DNA of 64,000 nucleotides from Alphaproteobacteria bacterium (GCA_020049775.1 JAGVLO010000002.1:1-64000); one strand, 5' to 3'; shown: positions 34,400 through 44,390, numbered from the stretch's first letter. Notes: a model not told the origin generated them from the letters alone. Numbers and translations: made by a program.

Positions 34400-36373
34400 A
34401 TGCCCACCGTACAGGAATACAGGACTAATGTAGTCAACCAGATAACCAGCATGACGGCAGCTGGGGCAGCATCTCCTATACCCGGCGGCGCACCCTTATC
34501 TGATGGTGCCAAGGCAATTTTAAACGAGTACAAAAATTACGCTAGTGGCCTCACCGGTAATCAGCCGATGCAGGAATTCGGCGCATGGGTAGTTGCAAAC
34601 AAAGATCGGCTGACTGCAGCCACTCCCGGCGGACGCGACGCCGTAAATCAAGTCAGGTCCATATATAATGGCTATGTTGGCGATACCACCCCTACTCCAC
34701 CGCCACCTATGACTGCGCTGCGTCAGGAAGCGCAAAAGACATTCGGTAATAACAAGTCACTCCCTCTCGATTCACCAGGCTATGTTCCGCCAGCGGTTAC
34801 CACAACAGAGCTTCCAGGCGGCGAACAGCCGAGTGAAGGTGGTGGCATCATGGGATTTCTGGGCAAAAATAAAGGCGGCATTATTGGTGCTGTTATTGGT
34901 TTCATCATTAACATGGTCACCGGCGGCGGCGGCGGAATCATGGGTATGCTGCTTCCACTCCTGCTTGGTGCAGGTGGCAGCTTGCTTGTTGATGGAGGCA
35001 AGGGAATGCTGGGCGGACTGCTCGGCATGGGCAACAACCAAACTCCTCCGGCACAGGGCGCCGCTCAAGCACAGGGTCAGGGCGTAAATGCCCCTGCTGT
35101 AGCAATGTCCCAATCAGTATCCGGAGTTGACCAGCCCGTCACTATGCTACCCAATGCACAGGTTAAGGTTCGCAACGGTACGCAGGTCATTGACGGAAAT
35201 AACAGCTTTTCAGCCGCAACCGGAACACCTCCGCATGGCAACGAAATTACCCTTATTGAAAGAGGCAACAATGGCGCCCCCGGCTACCAGTACACAGGGC
35301 GTGTTGAAGGCAATAGCTTCCTCATTACAAGCGTAGCAGCATCTGTACCCGGAACCAATCCACCGCAAATGGCTGCACCTGTGCGCCCCAATCCGCCTCT
35401 GTCACTGCCGATTACGCCAGATGGCAACGTCAGCTTTAACCAGCCTTCGTCACCACTGTCCGTCGCACGCACACAGGCAATGGATAAAGTAGCACGTTTC
35501 AACGCGCCCAAAGATCTCCCGCTAACTGAAATCCCAACACCTCCGGGCCAAACACCACAGGTATCCGCGAGGCTTGATCCGGTCGTACGTGATGGCGTCA
35601 CCTATAATGTCACACTGCAGGGTACCCGCAACAGTAGCGGCTTGGTTACCTTCGACCGTGCAACCATGACGCAAACATCCGGCACACCGCCAACTACGAC
35701 TCCTGTAAACAACCCCAATAATGGCGCCCCGTCTTTTGAAGTGCGTAACTTGCCGCCTATGCAGCAATCCAACACTAATCCGAAGAAGGTCTCCATCGCC
35801 GAGGGCCTTGCCAGTAGCATGGGTGAGGATCTTGTCAATTTCTCGCGCAGCGGTCAACGCGCACGCGACCAGCGCAAAAATATTACTGTTAGCGCCATCA
35901 ATAGTTCTCCTGATGCGTCGCAGGCACTCAACAACCTCGAATCAACACTGAGTACCCAGCTTACACAAAGCGGGATGAATCCTCTGGATGCCAACCTTGC
36001 TGCCACCACAGTCAGTAATTTCTATGCCAAGCCCGAGAACCGCGGCCCGAATTTCAATGCAGATGCTTTGAAAGAACAACTCAAAAGCACAATGCGCCCA
36101 GCTATTCCGGGTAATGCCCCGCAGCGTGCGCTCACGGACAGACAGGTGGATGCCATAGTCGCCGAAGTAGGTTCACAAAATTCTGCCATAAACACGGCTG
36201 TCAATGCTAAGCCAATGGCGCCATCACCAACCACTTCCGTATCCAGTATGACTGCGGCTGCCACTATCCCAAGAATAGCACGCCCCGCGGCTGCCCCAAC
36301 CGTTGGCGTAGCAGTAGCCCCGATGGCAATTCCAGGCCTCAATACCGGCACCAGCGCAGGTATTGGCGGCTAA
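34400..36373 (+). CDS. Unassigned protein with glycine-zipper membrane segments (2)
   Basis: 657 residues; no family recognised. Residues 1-95 form a polar helical region, and 96-150 are Pro-rich (DTTPTPPPPM). Residues 148-215 are a glycine-zipper hydrophobic region (GGIIGAVIGFIINMV, GIMGMLLPLLLGAGGSLL). The remaining 440 residues are low-hydrophobicity, rich in Asn/Pro/Thr/Ala/Gln, with little charge. A segment near 250-310 and another near 385-430 resemble each other (TYNVTLQGTRN and YQYTGRVEGN settings), possibly small beta domains. The layout matches the preceding gene at larger scale. A surface or secretion-linked role is possible; nothing proves it. Confidence 0.75.
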   Translation: MPTVQEYRTNVVNQITSMTAAGAASPIPGGAPLSDGAKAILNEYKNYASGLTGNQPMQEFGAWVVANKDRLTAATPGGRDAVNQVRSIYNGYVGDTTPTPPPPMTALRQEAQKTFGNNKSLPLDSPGYVPPAVTTTELPGGEQPSEGGGIMGFLGKNKGGIIGAVIGFIINMVTGGGGGIMGMLLPLLLGAGGSLLVDGGKGMLGGLLGMGNNQTPPAQGAAQAQGQGVNAPAVAMSQSVSGVDQPVTMLPNAQVKVRNGTQVIDGNNSFSAATGTPPHGNEITLIERGNNGAPGYQYTGRVEGNSFLITSVAASVPGTNPPQMAAPVRPNPPLSLPITPDGNVSFNQPSSPLSVARTQAMDKVARFNAPKDLPLTEIPTPPGQTPQVSARLDPVVRDGVTYNVTLQGTRNSSGLVTFDRATMTQTSGTPPTTTPVNNPNNGAPSFEVRNLPPMQQSNTNPKKVSIAEGLASSMGEDLVNFSRSGQRARDQRKNITVSAINSSPDASQALNNLESTLSTQLTQSGMNPLDANLAATTVSNFYAKPENRGPNFNADALKEQLKSTMRPAIPGNAPQRALTDRQVDAIVAEVGSQNSAINTAVNAKPMAPSPTTSVSSMTAAATIPRIARPAAAPTVGVAVAPMAIPGLNTGTSAGIGG

Positions 36374-36391
36374 AGGAACAAAACACCGCAT

Positions 36392-36426
36392 AAAAAAAGC
36401 CCCGAAAAACTTCAGGGCTTTTTTTA
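36392..36426. terminator. Bidirectional Rho-independent terminator
   Basis: AAAAAAAGCCC, a 12-base loop, GGGCTTTTTTT: a strong stem flanked by A- and T-runs. It serves the glycine-zipper gene on the plus strand and acs on the minus strand. Confidence 0.9.
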
Positions 36427-36435
36427 TGCCTGCCT

Positions 36436-38370
36436 TCAGCGTTTGCGGTTGGAAATCAGTTCATCCACAATTTCCGGATTAGTCAGGGTGGACGTATCCC
36501 CCATATTGGAGAATTCACCCTCGGCAATCTTGCGCAATATACGGCGCATGATTTTTCCCGAGCGCGTCTTGGGCAGGCCGGGCGTGAAATGCAAATAATC
36601 CGGCGTGGCGATTGGACTGATGACCTTGCGAACATGCTGGATGATTTCTGAATGCAGTGCGTCAGCATACTGCACACCTGAATTCAATATCACATAGGCG
36701 TATATCCCCTGCCCTTTGATGTCATGCGGAAAACCCACCACCGCCGCCTCTGCCACATGCGGGTGTGCCACCAACGCACTTTCGATTTCTGCGGTGCCAA
36801 GGCGGTGGCCGGAAACATTGAGTACATCGTCCACGCGTCCGGTAATCCAGTAATAACCGTCCTTGTCGCGCTTGGCGCCGTCACCGGTAAAATATTTACC
36901 GGAGAATTGCGAAAAATAGGTTTGTTCAAACCGCGCGTGATCGCCATACACGGTGCGTGCCTGCCCCGGCCATGAATCGGCGATGCAAAGCATGCCTTCG
37001 CATGCGCCTTCCAGCACTTTACCACTCTGGTCAACAATCTCCGGCTTTACGCCAAAGAACGGGAATGTGGCGGAGCCTGGCTTAAGCGCAAATGCACCCG
37101 GGAACGGGGCAATCATGTTGCCGCCTGTTTCCGTCTGCCACCATGTGTCAACAATCGGGCAGCGCTCGTCGCCAACAGTGCGCCAATACCAAAGCCATGC
37201 CTCGGGATTGATAGGTTCACCTACGCTGCCAATCAGCCGCAGCGATTTGCGCGAGCTGCGCTTCACCAGCGCATCACCCTCGCGCATGATGGCACGAATT
37301 GCCGTTGGCGCTGTGTGGAAAATCGTCACCTTGTGCTTGTCCACCACCTGCCAGAAACGGCCAAAATCGGGGTGGTTCGGAACGCCTTCATACATCACCA
37401 CCGTCGCACCGTTGAGCAACGGCCCATAAACACAATAAGTATGACCGGTTACCCAGCCTATGTCTGCCGTACACCAGAAGACGTCGCCGTCACGGTAATC
37501 AAACGTATATTTATGCGTTACTGATGCCCACACCATGTAACCAGCCGTGGTGTGCAGCACGCCTTTTGGTTTTCCGGTAGATCCGGACGTATATAGAATA
37601 AACAGCGGGTCTTCGGCATCCACGGCAATGTCCGGAAAATCTACCGGAACTTTTGCTGTTTCTTCGTGATACCACTGGTCACGTTTGCCATCCCATGCAA
37701 TTTTGCCGCCCGTGCGTTTAACTACAATCACGCGCGATACGCTTGGCATGTCCTTTATGGCTTCATCCACATTCGCCTTCAGCGGCACTGCCTTACCGCC
37801 ACGCAGTCCTTCATCGGCCGTTATAACAATCCTGCTGGCGCAATCCTCGATGCGGCCCTTTAGCGCATCAGCGGAAAAACCGCCAAACACCACAGAATGA
37901 ATAGCCCCCATCCGCGCGCAGGCGAGCATAGCAACCGCCGCTTCAGGAATCATTGGCAAGTAAATGGTGACGCGGTCGCCTTTCTTCACGCCGTTGTTTT
38001 TAAGCACATTGGCAAAGCGGCACACATCTTCATAGAGTTCCTGATAGGTAATGCGCTTCGATTCTTCGGGGTTATCGCCTTCCCAGATAATCGCCGTCTG
38101 TTTTGCGCGCTGCGGCAAATGGCGGTCGAGACAGTTACGTGTGATATTGAGCTTAGCGCCCTCAAACCACTTGATGGAAACAGGGCTTTTGTAGCTGGTG
38201 TTCTTGACACGGTCCCAGCGCTTTTTCCAAGTGAACTGCTCGGCAATCGTTTCCCAGAACTGATCAGGCTGGGCAAGCGATTGCTGGTACATCTGCCGGT
38301 AGCGTTCGGCATTGATATATGCGTTCTTTGACCATTCCGGCATGACGGGAATAATGGTTTCTTCCTGCAT
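36436..38370 (-). CDS. acs: Acetyl-CoA synthetase
   Basis: 644 residues, typical length. It makes acetyl-CoA from acetate, ATP and CoA through acetyl-AMP. The adenylate-forming motifs are [11 protein letters not shown] (P-loop), WWQTETGG and [20 protein letters not shown]. The regulatory lysine motif [11 protein letters not shown] near the C-terminus is the usual site of inactivating acetylation. It is upstream of a bidirectional terminator and 21 bases downstream of HPr, so it might be read through from the PTS genes. Confidence 0.96.
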   Translation of the reverse strand: MQEETIIPVMPEWSKNAYINAERYRQMYQQSLAQPDQFWETIAEQFTWKKRWDRVKNTSYKSPVSIKWFEGAKLNITRNCLDRHLPQRAKQTAIIWEGDNPEESKRITYQELYEDVCRFANVLKNNGVKKGDRVTIYLPMIPEAAVAMLACARMGAIHSVVFGGFSADALKGRIEDCASRIVITADEGLRGGKAVPLKANVDEAIKDMPSVSRVIVVKRTGGKIAWDGKRDQWYHEETAKVPVDFPDIAVDAEDPLFILYTSGSTGKPKGVLHTTAGYMVWASVTHKYTFDYRDGDVFWCTADIGWVTGHTYCVYGPLLNGATVVMYEGVPNHPDFGRFWQVVDKHKVTIFHTAPTAIRAIMREGDALVKRSSRKSLRLIGSVGEPINPEAWLWYWRTVGDERCPIVDTWWQTETGGNMIAPFPGAFALKPGSATFPFFGVKPEIVDQSGKVLEGACEGMLCIADSWPGQARTVYGDHARFEQTYFSQFSGKYFTGDGAKRDKDGYYWITGRVDDVLNVSGHRLGTAEIESALVAHPHVAEAAVVGFPHDIKGQGIYAYVILNSGVQYADALHSEIIQHVRKVISPIATPDYLHFTPGLPKTRSGKIMRRILRKIAEGEFSNMGDTSTLTNPEIVDELISNRKR

Positions 38371-38391
38371 AACATTCTCCTTAGCCGTTAT

Positions 38392-38685
38392 CTATTCCGG
38401 CTCACCAAAACGGTTTTCCACCAGCTCCCTGAGCATAGTGGCTATGTGTTGTTCCTGCTCTCCCTGCACGGTAATCTGCAGCTTTGAACCCGGGTCAGTG
38501 CCAAGCATCATAAGCCCGAGAATTGAGCTGCCCTGCACCTGCGGCGAATCTTCCTCGCCATTCTGTCCCAGTTTGACCACGACCACTTGCACATTAGGAG
38601 CAGTGGCAACTTTTACAAACTTGGCGGCCGCCCGAGCGTGCAGTCCTTTTTTATTGATAATCTCAACCGTAACGCTTGTAACCAT
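38392..38685 (-). CDS. ptsH: HPr-like phosphocarrier protein of the regulatory PTS
   Basis: 97 residues. The active histidine is His16 in KKGLHARAAAKF. The regulatory serine site SSILGLMMLG (Ser54) is the target of HprK. A short acidic insert (QNGEEDSPQ) precedes it. No sugar-specific EIIB/EIIC genes are nearby, so this is a regulatory PTS. It is the last gene of the hpf-ptsN-hprK-rapZ-EIIA-ptsH run. Confidence 0.93.
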   Translation of the reverse strand: MVTSVTVEIINKKGLHARAAAKFVKVATAPNVQVVVVKLGQNGEEDSPQVQGSSILGLMMLGTDPGSKLQITVQGEQEQHIATMLRELVENRFGEPE

Positions 38686-38688
38686 GTA

Positions 38689-39093
38689 TCAGGCTTTGGC
38701 CGCCAGAAGATTACCGGCGACATTGATATATTTGCGTGCCGCCTCCTGCGCCTGAGCCACTGCATCCGCCATGGATACCTTGCCGCGCACACTGGCCAGT
38801 TTAATCATCATGGGCAAATTGACGCCTGCAATCACTTCAATCGTGTCACCCTTCATGGCTGAAATGGCGAGGTTCGACGGTGTGCCGCCAAACATATCCG
38901 TAAGCACCACCACACCTTGCCCTGCGTCCACTTCTTTTATCGCCTCCAGAATTTGCTGGCGCGCGGCTTCCGCGTCATCCTCGGGGCCGATGCCGACACC
39001 TTTCATCTGCTTCTGCTTACCCACCACATGTTCAGTAACTTCGATAAACGCTTCTGCGAGTTTTCCATGGGTAACTATCACTATGCCAATCAT
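38689..39093 (-). CDS. PTS EIIA component, mannose type
   Basis: 134 residues. The phospho-histidine is His9 in GIVIVTHGKLAEAF. The VVVLTDMFGGTPSN motif is typical of EIIA-Man. In alphaproteobacteria this stand-alone EIIA accepts phosphate from HPr as a regulatory output. It overlaps rapZ by four bases. Confidence 0.93.
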   Translation of the reverse strand: MIGIVIVTHGKLAEAFIEVTEHVVGKQKQMKGVGIGPEDDAEAARQQILEAIKEVDAGQGVVVLTDMFGGTPSNLAISAMKGDTIEVIAGVNLPMMIKLASVRGKVSMADAVAQAQEAARKYINVAGNLLAAKA

Positions 39094-39938
39094 GTTGCAC
39101 TATTCTCCAAATCTCTGTGACGTAATGCGATGTTATAATCATTCTTTTCTAAAAATGCACCGAGCTTTTGCACAAGATAGACAGAGCGGTGTCTGCCGCC
39201 GGTGCAACCGATAGCAATGGTCAGGTATTTTTTGCCCTCTTTACGGTAGCGTGGCAAGAGAGGAAGCAGCAGGTCGGTGAGATGTTTATAAAAGGATGCA
39301 AAGTCAGGGTCGGATTCAATATATTTGCCGACCGCTTTATCTTGGCCTGTAAGTGGCATAAGCGTAGGGTCGTAATGCGGGTTTTTGAGGAAGCGCACAT
39401 CAAACACTATATCAGCCTCACGCGGAATGCCCTGCTTGAACGAAAATGACGTCAGCACCAGTGACAACTCATTTTCCTTGTCTGAGAACTCTGAACTGAT
39501 GATCTCGCGCAATCTGGCCGCTTCAAAATCGCTGGTGTCTATGACAACATCGGCAGAACCGCGTATAGCTTCCACCAACTCGCGCTCGTGGCGGATACCG
39601 TCCATAACCGTGCGGTCCATGCCGAGCGGATGGCGGCGGCGCGTTTCCGTATAGCGGCGGCGCAGCACTTCATCCTCGCAATCGAGGAACAATATTTTGA
39701 AATCGAGTTTGGGATCGTTTCGAAACTGGCTGATGACGCGCATGAACTGCTCAACCGAAAAATCGCGGCTACGCACGTCGGTGCCGATGGCAAGGTTGCG
39801 CGTCACGCCGGAACCTGCCACAGCAGGCATAAACAATAGCGGAATATTGTCGATAGCCTCAAAACCGGAATCTTCGAGCGTTTTAAGTGCAACGCTTTTG
39901 CCCGCGCCGGACATGCCTGTTACCAGTACCAGTTTCAT
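39090..39938 (-). CDS. rapZ: RNase adapter/nucleotide-binding protein RapZ
   Basis: 282 residues. N-terminal P-loop GMSGAGKS (8-15), and a C-terminal domain with GCTGGRHRSVYL. In E. coli RapZ binds GlmZ/GlmY RNA and directs RNase E. In alphaproteobacteria it is part of the PTS cluster and its target is less certain. It sits 12 bases after hprK. Confidence 0.93.
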   Translation of the reverse strand: MKLVLVTGMSGAGKSVALKTLEDSGFEAIDNIPLLFMPAVAGSGVTRNLAIGTDVRSRDFSVEQFMRVISQFRNDPKLDFKILFLDCEDEVLRRRYTETRRRHPLGMDRTVMDGIRHERELVEAIRGSADVVIDTSDFEAARLREIISSEFSDKENELSLVLTSFSFKQGIPREADIVFDVRFLKNPHYDPTLMPLTGQDKAVGKYIESDPDFASFYKHLTDLLLPLLPRYRKEGKKYLTIAIGCTGGRHRSVYLVQKLGAFLEKNDYNIALRHRDLENSAT

Positions 39939-39950
39939 AGACTGGCCTTA

Positions 39951-40388
39951 TTATTGATTATGCGCTTGCAAGTATAAACGAATCTTAGCACAGACGGATC
40001 CCTCAAATGCGTTAAGAGATACTAACGGCAGTCTCACACCAAGGCAATCAAAGAACACTGGTTCCGGCAGTCTTTCTATGGTCTTTTGCGGTGTTACATC
40101 CACGGCAATTGAAACCGCTACTTCCTGTGTATGCGGCAATTCCAGTATTCCTATACCATAGGCTTCGATTTTTCCTGCAATCGGCGCAGGCGGCGAGGCA
40201 AGCAACTGACCGGACTTTACCACCAGATTGACCCTGTCGTCGGCCACCAATGATGCGCCGCTATCGATAAGCCGTAGTGCTAAATCGGATTTGCCGCTGC
40301 CGGAAGGTCCTAACAGCAAAACGCCACAGCCACCAATATTGACACAGGTGGCATGCTCCTGCACACCGCCCTCAGGCAGAAAAGGCAT
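39951..40388 (-). CDS. hprK: HPr kinase/phosphorylase, short alphaproteobacterial form
   Basis: 145 residues, only the C-terminal catalytic domain of the Gram-positive enzyme. Walker A is GPSGSGKS (27-34), followed by SLVADDRVNLV. It phosphorylates HPr on Ser54, linking PTS state to metabolism. The start overlaps the upstream ptsN-like gene by 17 bases. Confidence 0.92.
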   Translation of the reverse strand: MPFLPEGGVQEHATCVNIGGCGVLLLGPSGSGKSDLALRLIDSGASLVADDRVNLVVKSGQLLASPPAPIAGKIEAYGIGILELPHTQEVAVSIAVDVTPQKTIERLPEPVFFDCLGVRLPLVSLNAFEGSVCAKIRLYLQAHNQ

Positions 40389-40845
40389 CAGACGTTCCGT
40401 TGGCCGTAACCAGCAGTGTGTGCATTACCTTGGCGTCTGTGGTTTTGCGCAAAGATTCGCAACGCTGCTTATCACGAAGCAGGCGGGAAATAGTGGCCAG
40501 CGCTTTCAGATGTTCGGTATTGGCAGATGTTGGTGTGAGTAGCAAGAATATCAAATCCACCGGCTTACCGTCAGCCGAGCCAAAGGCAATCGGCTTTTCC
40601 ATGTGGGCGAACAATGCGTGCAGACCTTCCAGCTTTTCAAAGCGCCCGTGTGGAATGCACACGCCGTTACCCATACCCGTGCAGCCCTGATCCTCGCGCT
40701 CCATCAATACCGAATAGATTTCTTTTTCAGCAAGCCCCGTAAGCGTAGCTGCGCGCGCAGCCATCTGCTTAATCGCCTGCTTTTTATCGCGGGCGGCAAG
40801 GCATGGCAGCACAGCTTCCTGCGGGAGGATGGATTCGAGTTTCAT
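40372..40845 (-). CDS. ptsN: Nitrogen-regulatory PTS EIIA (EIIA-Ntr)
   Basis: 157 residues. Phospho-histidine His66 in GNGVCIPHGRFEKL. It is the terminal acceptor of the PTS-Ntr phosphorelay, controlling potassium, nitrogen and (p)ppGpp-related processes in relatives. It lies close to rpoN and hpf, its usual company. EI-Ntr (ptsP) is not in this window. Confidence 0.94.
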   Translation of the reverse strand: MKLESILPQEAVLPCLAARDKKQAIKQMAARAATLTGLAEKEIYSVLMEREDQGCTGMGNGVCIPHGRFEKLEGLHALFAHMEKPIAFGSADGKPVDLIFLLLTPTSANTEHLKALATISRLLRDKQRCESLRKTTDAKVMHTLLVTANGTSDAFSA

Positions 40846-40869
40846 GATTTGTGTCCGATGTCGCTTCGC

Positions 40870-41454
40870 TTACGCGGCCTGACCTTCAGGGTCAACCCAT
40901 GAAATGTTGCCGTCCACGCGGCGGTACACCACGTTAAGGCGGCCATGCGCGGAATTGAAGAACATGAGCGCAGGCACGTCCTGCAAGTCCATTTTCATCA
41001 CCGCTTCACTTACCGTCATGGTTTCGATTTCGGTTGGCTTTTCAGCGATAATCAGGCTGCTTTGCTTGTCATCATCCTGTTCGCCGGTTTCTGGCGGTAG
41101 AACGTATTTTCTAGCCTTCACAAGGCGCGGTGCCGGAGAATCAGGCATAGTCTTGTGGTGGTTGGTAAGACGGCGCTTGTAGCGGCGCAATTGCTTGCTG
41201 GTTTTTTCCAGCGCTTCATCAAACGCTGCATAAACATCAGGAGATTCTCCACGGCTGCGAACAACCATGCCTGCGTGCGTACCCATATTGCCTGTGATAT
41301 CGACACGGAAAAGATGCGCCTCGCGCGATACAACCACCTGAACGCTGGTCACCCTGTCGATGTATTTATTTACGTGTTCTTCAATCTGTAGCCCAATATG
41401 TCCACGAAGTGATTCACCAACGTCAACACCTTTGCCAGAAACAATAACTTGCAT
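40870..41454 (-). CDS. hpf: Long-form ribosome hibernation promoting factor
   Basis: 194 residues. N-terminal S30AE/RaiA domain (1-100; VSREAHLFRVDITGNMG), a linker, and a C-terminal dimerisation domain (about 130-190; MDLQDVPALMFFNSAHGRLNVVYRRVDGNISW). The long form alone can pair 70S ribosomes into 100S dimers in stationary phase. It is followed by ptsN at 24 bases. Confidence 0.94.
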   Translation of the reverse strand: MQVIVSGKGVDVGESLRGHIGLQIEEHVNKYIDRVTSVQVVVSREAHLFRVDITGNMGTHAGMVVRSRGESPDVYAAFDEALEKTSKQLRRYKRRLTNHHKTMPDSPAPRLVKARKYVLPPETGEQDDDKQSSLIIAEKPTEIETMTVSEAVMKMDLQDVPALMFFNSAHGRLNVVYRRVDGNISWVDPEGQAA

Positions 41455-41512
41455 AAAACTCTCGTATGTAGTTTTGAAAAAAGAAAGAACCTAGTCTCGT
41501 GTGTAATGCCAT

Positions 41513-41531
41513 TGTAGCACAAACTGCTACA
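41513..41531. repeat. Hairpin between the cpaF-like gene and hpf
   Basis: TGTAGCA, loop CAAAC, TGCTACA: a perfect 7-bp stem 59 bases upstream of hpf on its leader side. There is no T-run on either strand. It may be an operator or leader RNA structure. Confidence 0.4.
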
Positions 41532-41644
41532 GCAGCCCAAATTCTGTATATCCATAATTTCTATTTAAGGGGGTGCAGAATAGTCCTTTGCCATGCCCGC
41601 GTCAATGCCGGAAAATGCTTAATTTATCGATATATTGCAAAAGA

Positions 41645-42775
41645 TTAAGCCTTTGGTATCTTGATGCCGAGTGCAGTTCCCAGCCTGTCCAGCTCGCCAT
41701 AATAGGCTACGCGCTTGACAAAACGCGGTAAAATCCCGCTCCATTTAAATTCGCCATGCACCTTACCATCGCCTGTGTCAGGTTTTGATACAAAGGAAAA
41801 AAGCTCGTTCATTGTCACCACATCGCCTTCCATACCGGCGATTTCGGTAACATAGGTAACGCGGCGCACACCGTCACGCATGCGGCTTGATTGAATCACC
41901 AGATGCAGAGCCGAAGCAATCTGCGCACGCACAGAGCGGATGGGAATGCTGAGGTTGGCCATGCTTATCATATTCTCTAAGCGGGCAATGGCGTCGCGCG
42001 GGTGGTTAGCGTGAATGGTGGTCAGCGACCCTTCATGGCCGGTATTCATCGCCTGCATCATATCGAATGCCTCCGCACCACGCACCTCACCCACGATAAT
42101 GCGGTCAGGACGCATACGCAGCGCGTTACGCAACAAATCGCGGATGGATACTTCTTCGCTGGGGTCGTGGCCGTGCATCACGGGTTTGGTTTCCAGACGC
42201 ACAACATGCGGCTGCTGCAATTGCAATTCGGCAGCATCTTCAATGGTCACCACGCGTTCATGATGGTCGATATGTTCGGAAAGCGCATTCATCATCGTGG
42301 TCTTACCGGAGCCAGTACCGCCGGAGATAATGATATTCATACGGCATTTGCCCGCCACTTTCAGGAATTCAGAGAGACCTACGGATATATGGCCGCCAGC
42401 GGCCATATCATCCAGCGACACTTTGCGCTTGGTGAATTTGCGTATAGAGATAATCGTGCCGTCCACAGCCAGCGGCGGCGCTACTACATTCACGCGGCTG
42501 CCATCAGCAAGGCGTGCATCCACCAGCGGGCGGATGGGGTTTAGCTCACGCCCAACCATTGTGGCGATACGTTCCGCCAGTTCACGAACAGCTGCCTCAT
42601 TGGCAAATGTAATAGACGTTTTTTCCAGCTTGCCACCACGCTCGACGAATACGTGGTCCGGGCCGTTAACCAGCACGTCGCTCACGCTGTCATCATCCAT
42701 GAGGGGTTTGATTACCCCTACATCGGTCAGGTCAGCGTGACCTTGTATGCCTTTTTTGCTATCTGCGGTACTCAT
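41645..42775 (-). CDS. CpaF/TadA-type secretion ATPase
   Basis: 376 residues. PilT/VirB11 superfamily ATPase with Walker [10 protein letters not shown] (152-160), [19 protein letters not shown] (Walker B) and TTIHANHP (His box). It resembles CpaF/TadA of Tad pili but lacks the roughly 100-residue N-terminal extension of Caulobacter CpaF. It stands alone between rpoN and hpf, genes that are usually adjacent. No other tad/cpa assembly gene is seen here apart from an Flp pilin 9 kb away. A CtrA-like box stands upstream. Confidence 0.9.
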   Translation of the reverse strand: MSTADSKKGIQGHADLTDVGVIKPLMDDDSVSDVLVNGPDHVFVERGGKLEKTSITFANEAAVRELAERIATMVGRELNPIRPLVDARLADGSRVNVVAPPLAVDGTIISIRKFTKRKVSLDDMAAGGHISVGLSEFLKVAGKCRMNIIISGGTGSGKTTMMNALSEHIDHHERVVTIEDAAELQLQQPHVVRLETKPVMHGHDPSEEVSIRDLLRNALRMRPDRIIVGEVRGAEAFDMMQAMNTGHEGSLTTIHANHPRDAIARLENMISMANLSIPIRSVRAQIASALHLVIQSSRMRDGVRRVTYVTEIAGMEGDVVTMNELFSFVSKPDTGDGKVHGEFKWSGILPRFVKRVAYYGELDRLGTALGIKIPKA

Positions 42776-42797
42776 GGTTTCACGTTACGCCAACCGC

Positions 42798-42813
42798 GTT
42801 AACATTTGGTTAC
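42798..42813 (-). promoter_or_regulatory. CtrA-like box upstream of the CpaF-like gene
   Basis: On the minus strand it reads GTAA-N7-TTAAC, 23 bases before the ATG. It has the same half-site variant as the two glycine-zipper genes. In Caulobacter pilus genes are CtrA-regulated, which fits. Confidence 0.5.
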
Positions 42814-42890
42814 CGAAAAAGTTTATTTTTTATTTAAATTTCAGCATATTGCGAAGCTAAGGCTGCTGGCAAGGTGTCAGCGGCATGATT

Positions 42891-44390
42891 CTAAAAATCA
42901 TTTACTTTCATTCGTTTGCGCTTTGGTGAGGAGGGAATATTCAGCGCCTCGCGGTATTTAGCTACCGTACGGCGTGCCACAGTGATATTGCGGATCTTGA
43001 GTTTTTCTACAATATCGTCGTCAGACAGCACATTATCAGGCGTTTCCTTGGAAACCAGCTCTTCAATATAGTGCTTCACCGATTCGCTGGAAACATCCTC
43101 CCCGCCGCCTTCGATACGCTGCAGGGCGGAAGTGAAGAAATATTTCAGCTCAAACGTGCCGCGCGGACACAGCAAATATTTGCCGTTGGTCACACGGCTG
43201 ATAGTGCTTTCATGATAGCCGGTTTCGGCGGCAATTGTTTTCAGCGTCATCGGTTTTAAATAGCGCACGCCGAGACGGAAAAAAGCATCCTGCTGCTTAA
43301 TAAGCTCGCCGCCTACTTTCAGCATGGTTTGCGCACGTTGCTCGAGCGCACGTACCAGCCAATTGGCAGAGCCAAATTGCTCGGCGAGATATTGTTTGTC
43401 TTTCACGTTGCGCGTGGACGACGTGACTTTCTTGTAATAGCGCTTGTTGACCATTACCTTGGGGAAGTTGGCCATGTTGAGTTCGATATGCCAGTTGCCG
43501 TCCGGCAGGCGGCGCACAAAAATATCCGGCTCGATGGCCTGCACCACCTCGTGCGAGAATCCAAGCCCGGGCTTGGGGTTCAGCTCCCTCACCTCGGCTA
43601 TCATGTCGCGCAAATCTTCCTTGTCCACCGCGCAGCGTTTCTGGAGTTCGTCAAATTTGCGGTCGGCCAGCAGGTTCAGATGGTCGAGCATGGTTACCAT
43701 CGCGGGGTCGAGATGGTTTTTATCTTTCAACTGAAGGCTGAGGCACTCTTTTAAATTACGCGCACATACGCCAGGCGGGTCGAAGGTCTGCAACTGCAAC
43801 AACACTTCTTCGATATCTGGCAGCTCTGCGCCAAGCAGATCCGCGAGCGGCTGCAAATCTTCCTTGATGTAGCCCGATTCATCAACCATGTCGATAAGGT
43901 GTGCGCCAATCAACCGCATGGCCGGATCAGTTATCTGCACATGCAGCTGTGTCAGCAAATGTTCGCGCAGGCTTATACCTTGCGAAGGATTATCCTCGAC
44001 ATCACGCGTGTCTTCGTCGGCATCATAGCCCGCGCTGTGGGATACAATGCTTTGGTCGTGACGCAGGTAATCAGTTTCAATGGCCGCCGAATCATCGCCT
44101 GTATCTTCCCATTGCTGGCTGGCTGGAACTTCATCTGAAAAATTTTCATCGCCTTCAAAGTCGGCTTCGCGCGGCTCGTCGTTCGACTCGCTTCCTTCTT
44201 CGCGCTCTATGGTATTTTCTGGATTTTCCTGTTCGTCCTGCGACAGGAAGGGATTCTGCTCCAGTTCCTGATCCACAAATGCGCGCAGCTCAAGCGCATT
44301 GCACTGCAGCAGCTTGATGGATTGCTGCAACTGCTGGGTCATGACCAGCGATTGACTATGCCTGAGTTCTAGTTTTGGTCCTGCCGTCAT
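42891..44390 (-). CDS. rpoN: RNA polymerase sigma-54 factor
   Basis: 499 residues. N-terminal Gln-rich activator region (LEQNPFLSQDEQ, QQLQQSIKLLQ), an acidic region II (about 55-125), core-binding domain, and the diagnostic RpoN box ARRTVAKYRE at 472-481. It recognises -24/-12 promoters and needs an AAA+ activator. It sits in the conserved lptB-rpoN-hpf-ptsN neighbourhood. Confidence 0.96.
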   Translation of the reverse strand: MTAGPKLELRHSQSLVMTQQLQQSIKLLQCNALELRAFVDQELEQNPFLSQDEQENPENTIEREEGSESNDEPREADFEGDENFSDEVPASQQWEDTGDDSAAIETDYLRHDQSIVSHSAGYDADEDTRDVEDNPSQGISLREHLLTQLHVQITDPAMRLIGAHLIDMVDESGYIKEDLQPLADLLGAELPDIEEVLLQLQTFDPPGVCARNLKECLSLQLKDKNHLDPAMVTMLDHLNLLADRKFDELQKRCAVDKEDLRDMIAEVRELNPKPGLGFSHEVVQAIEPDIFVRRLPDGNWHIELNMANFPKVMVNKRYYKKVTSSTRNVKDKQYLAEQFGSANWLVRALEQRAQTMLKVGGELIKQQDAFFRLGVRYLKPMTLKTIAAETGYHESTISRVTNGKYLLCPRGTFELKYFFTSALQRIEGGGEDVSSESVKHYIEELVSKETPDNVLSDDDIVEKLKIRNITVARRTVAKYREALNIPSSPKRKRMKVNDF

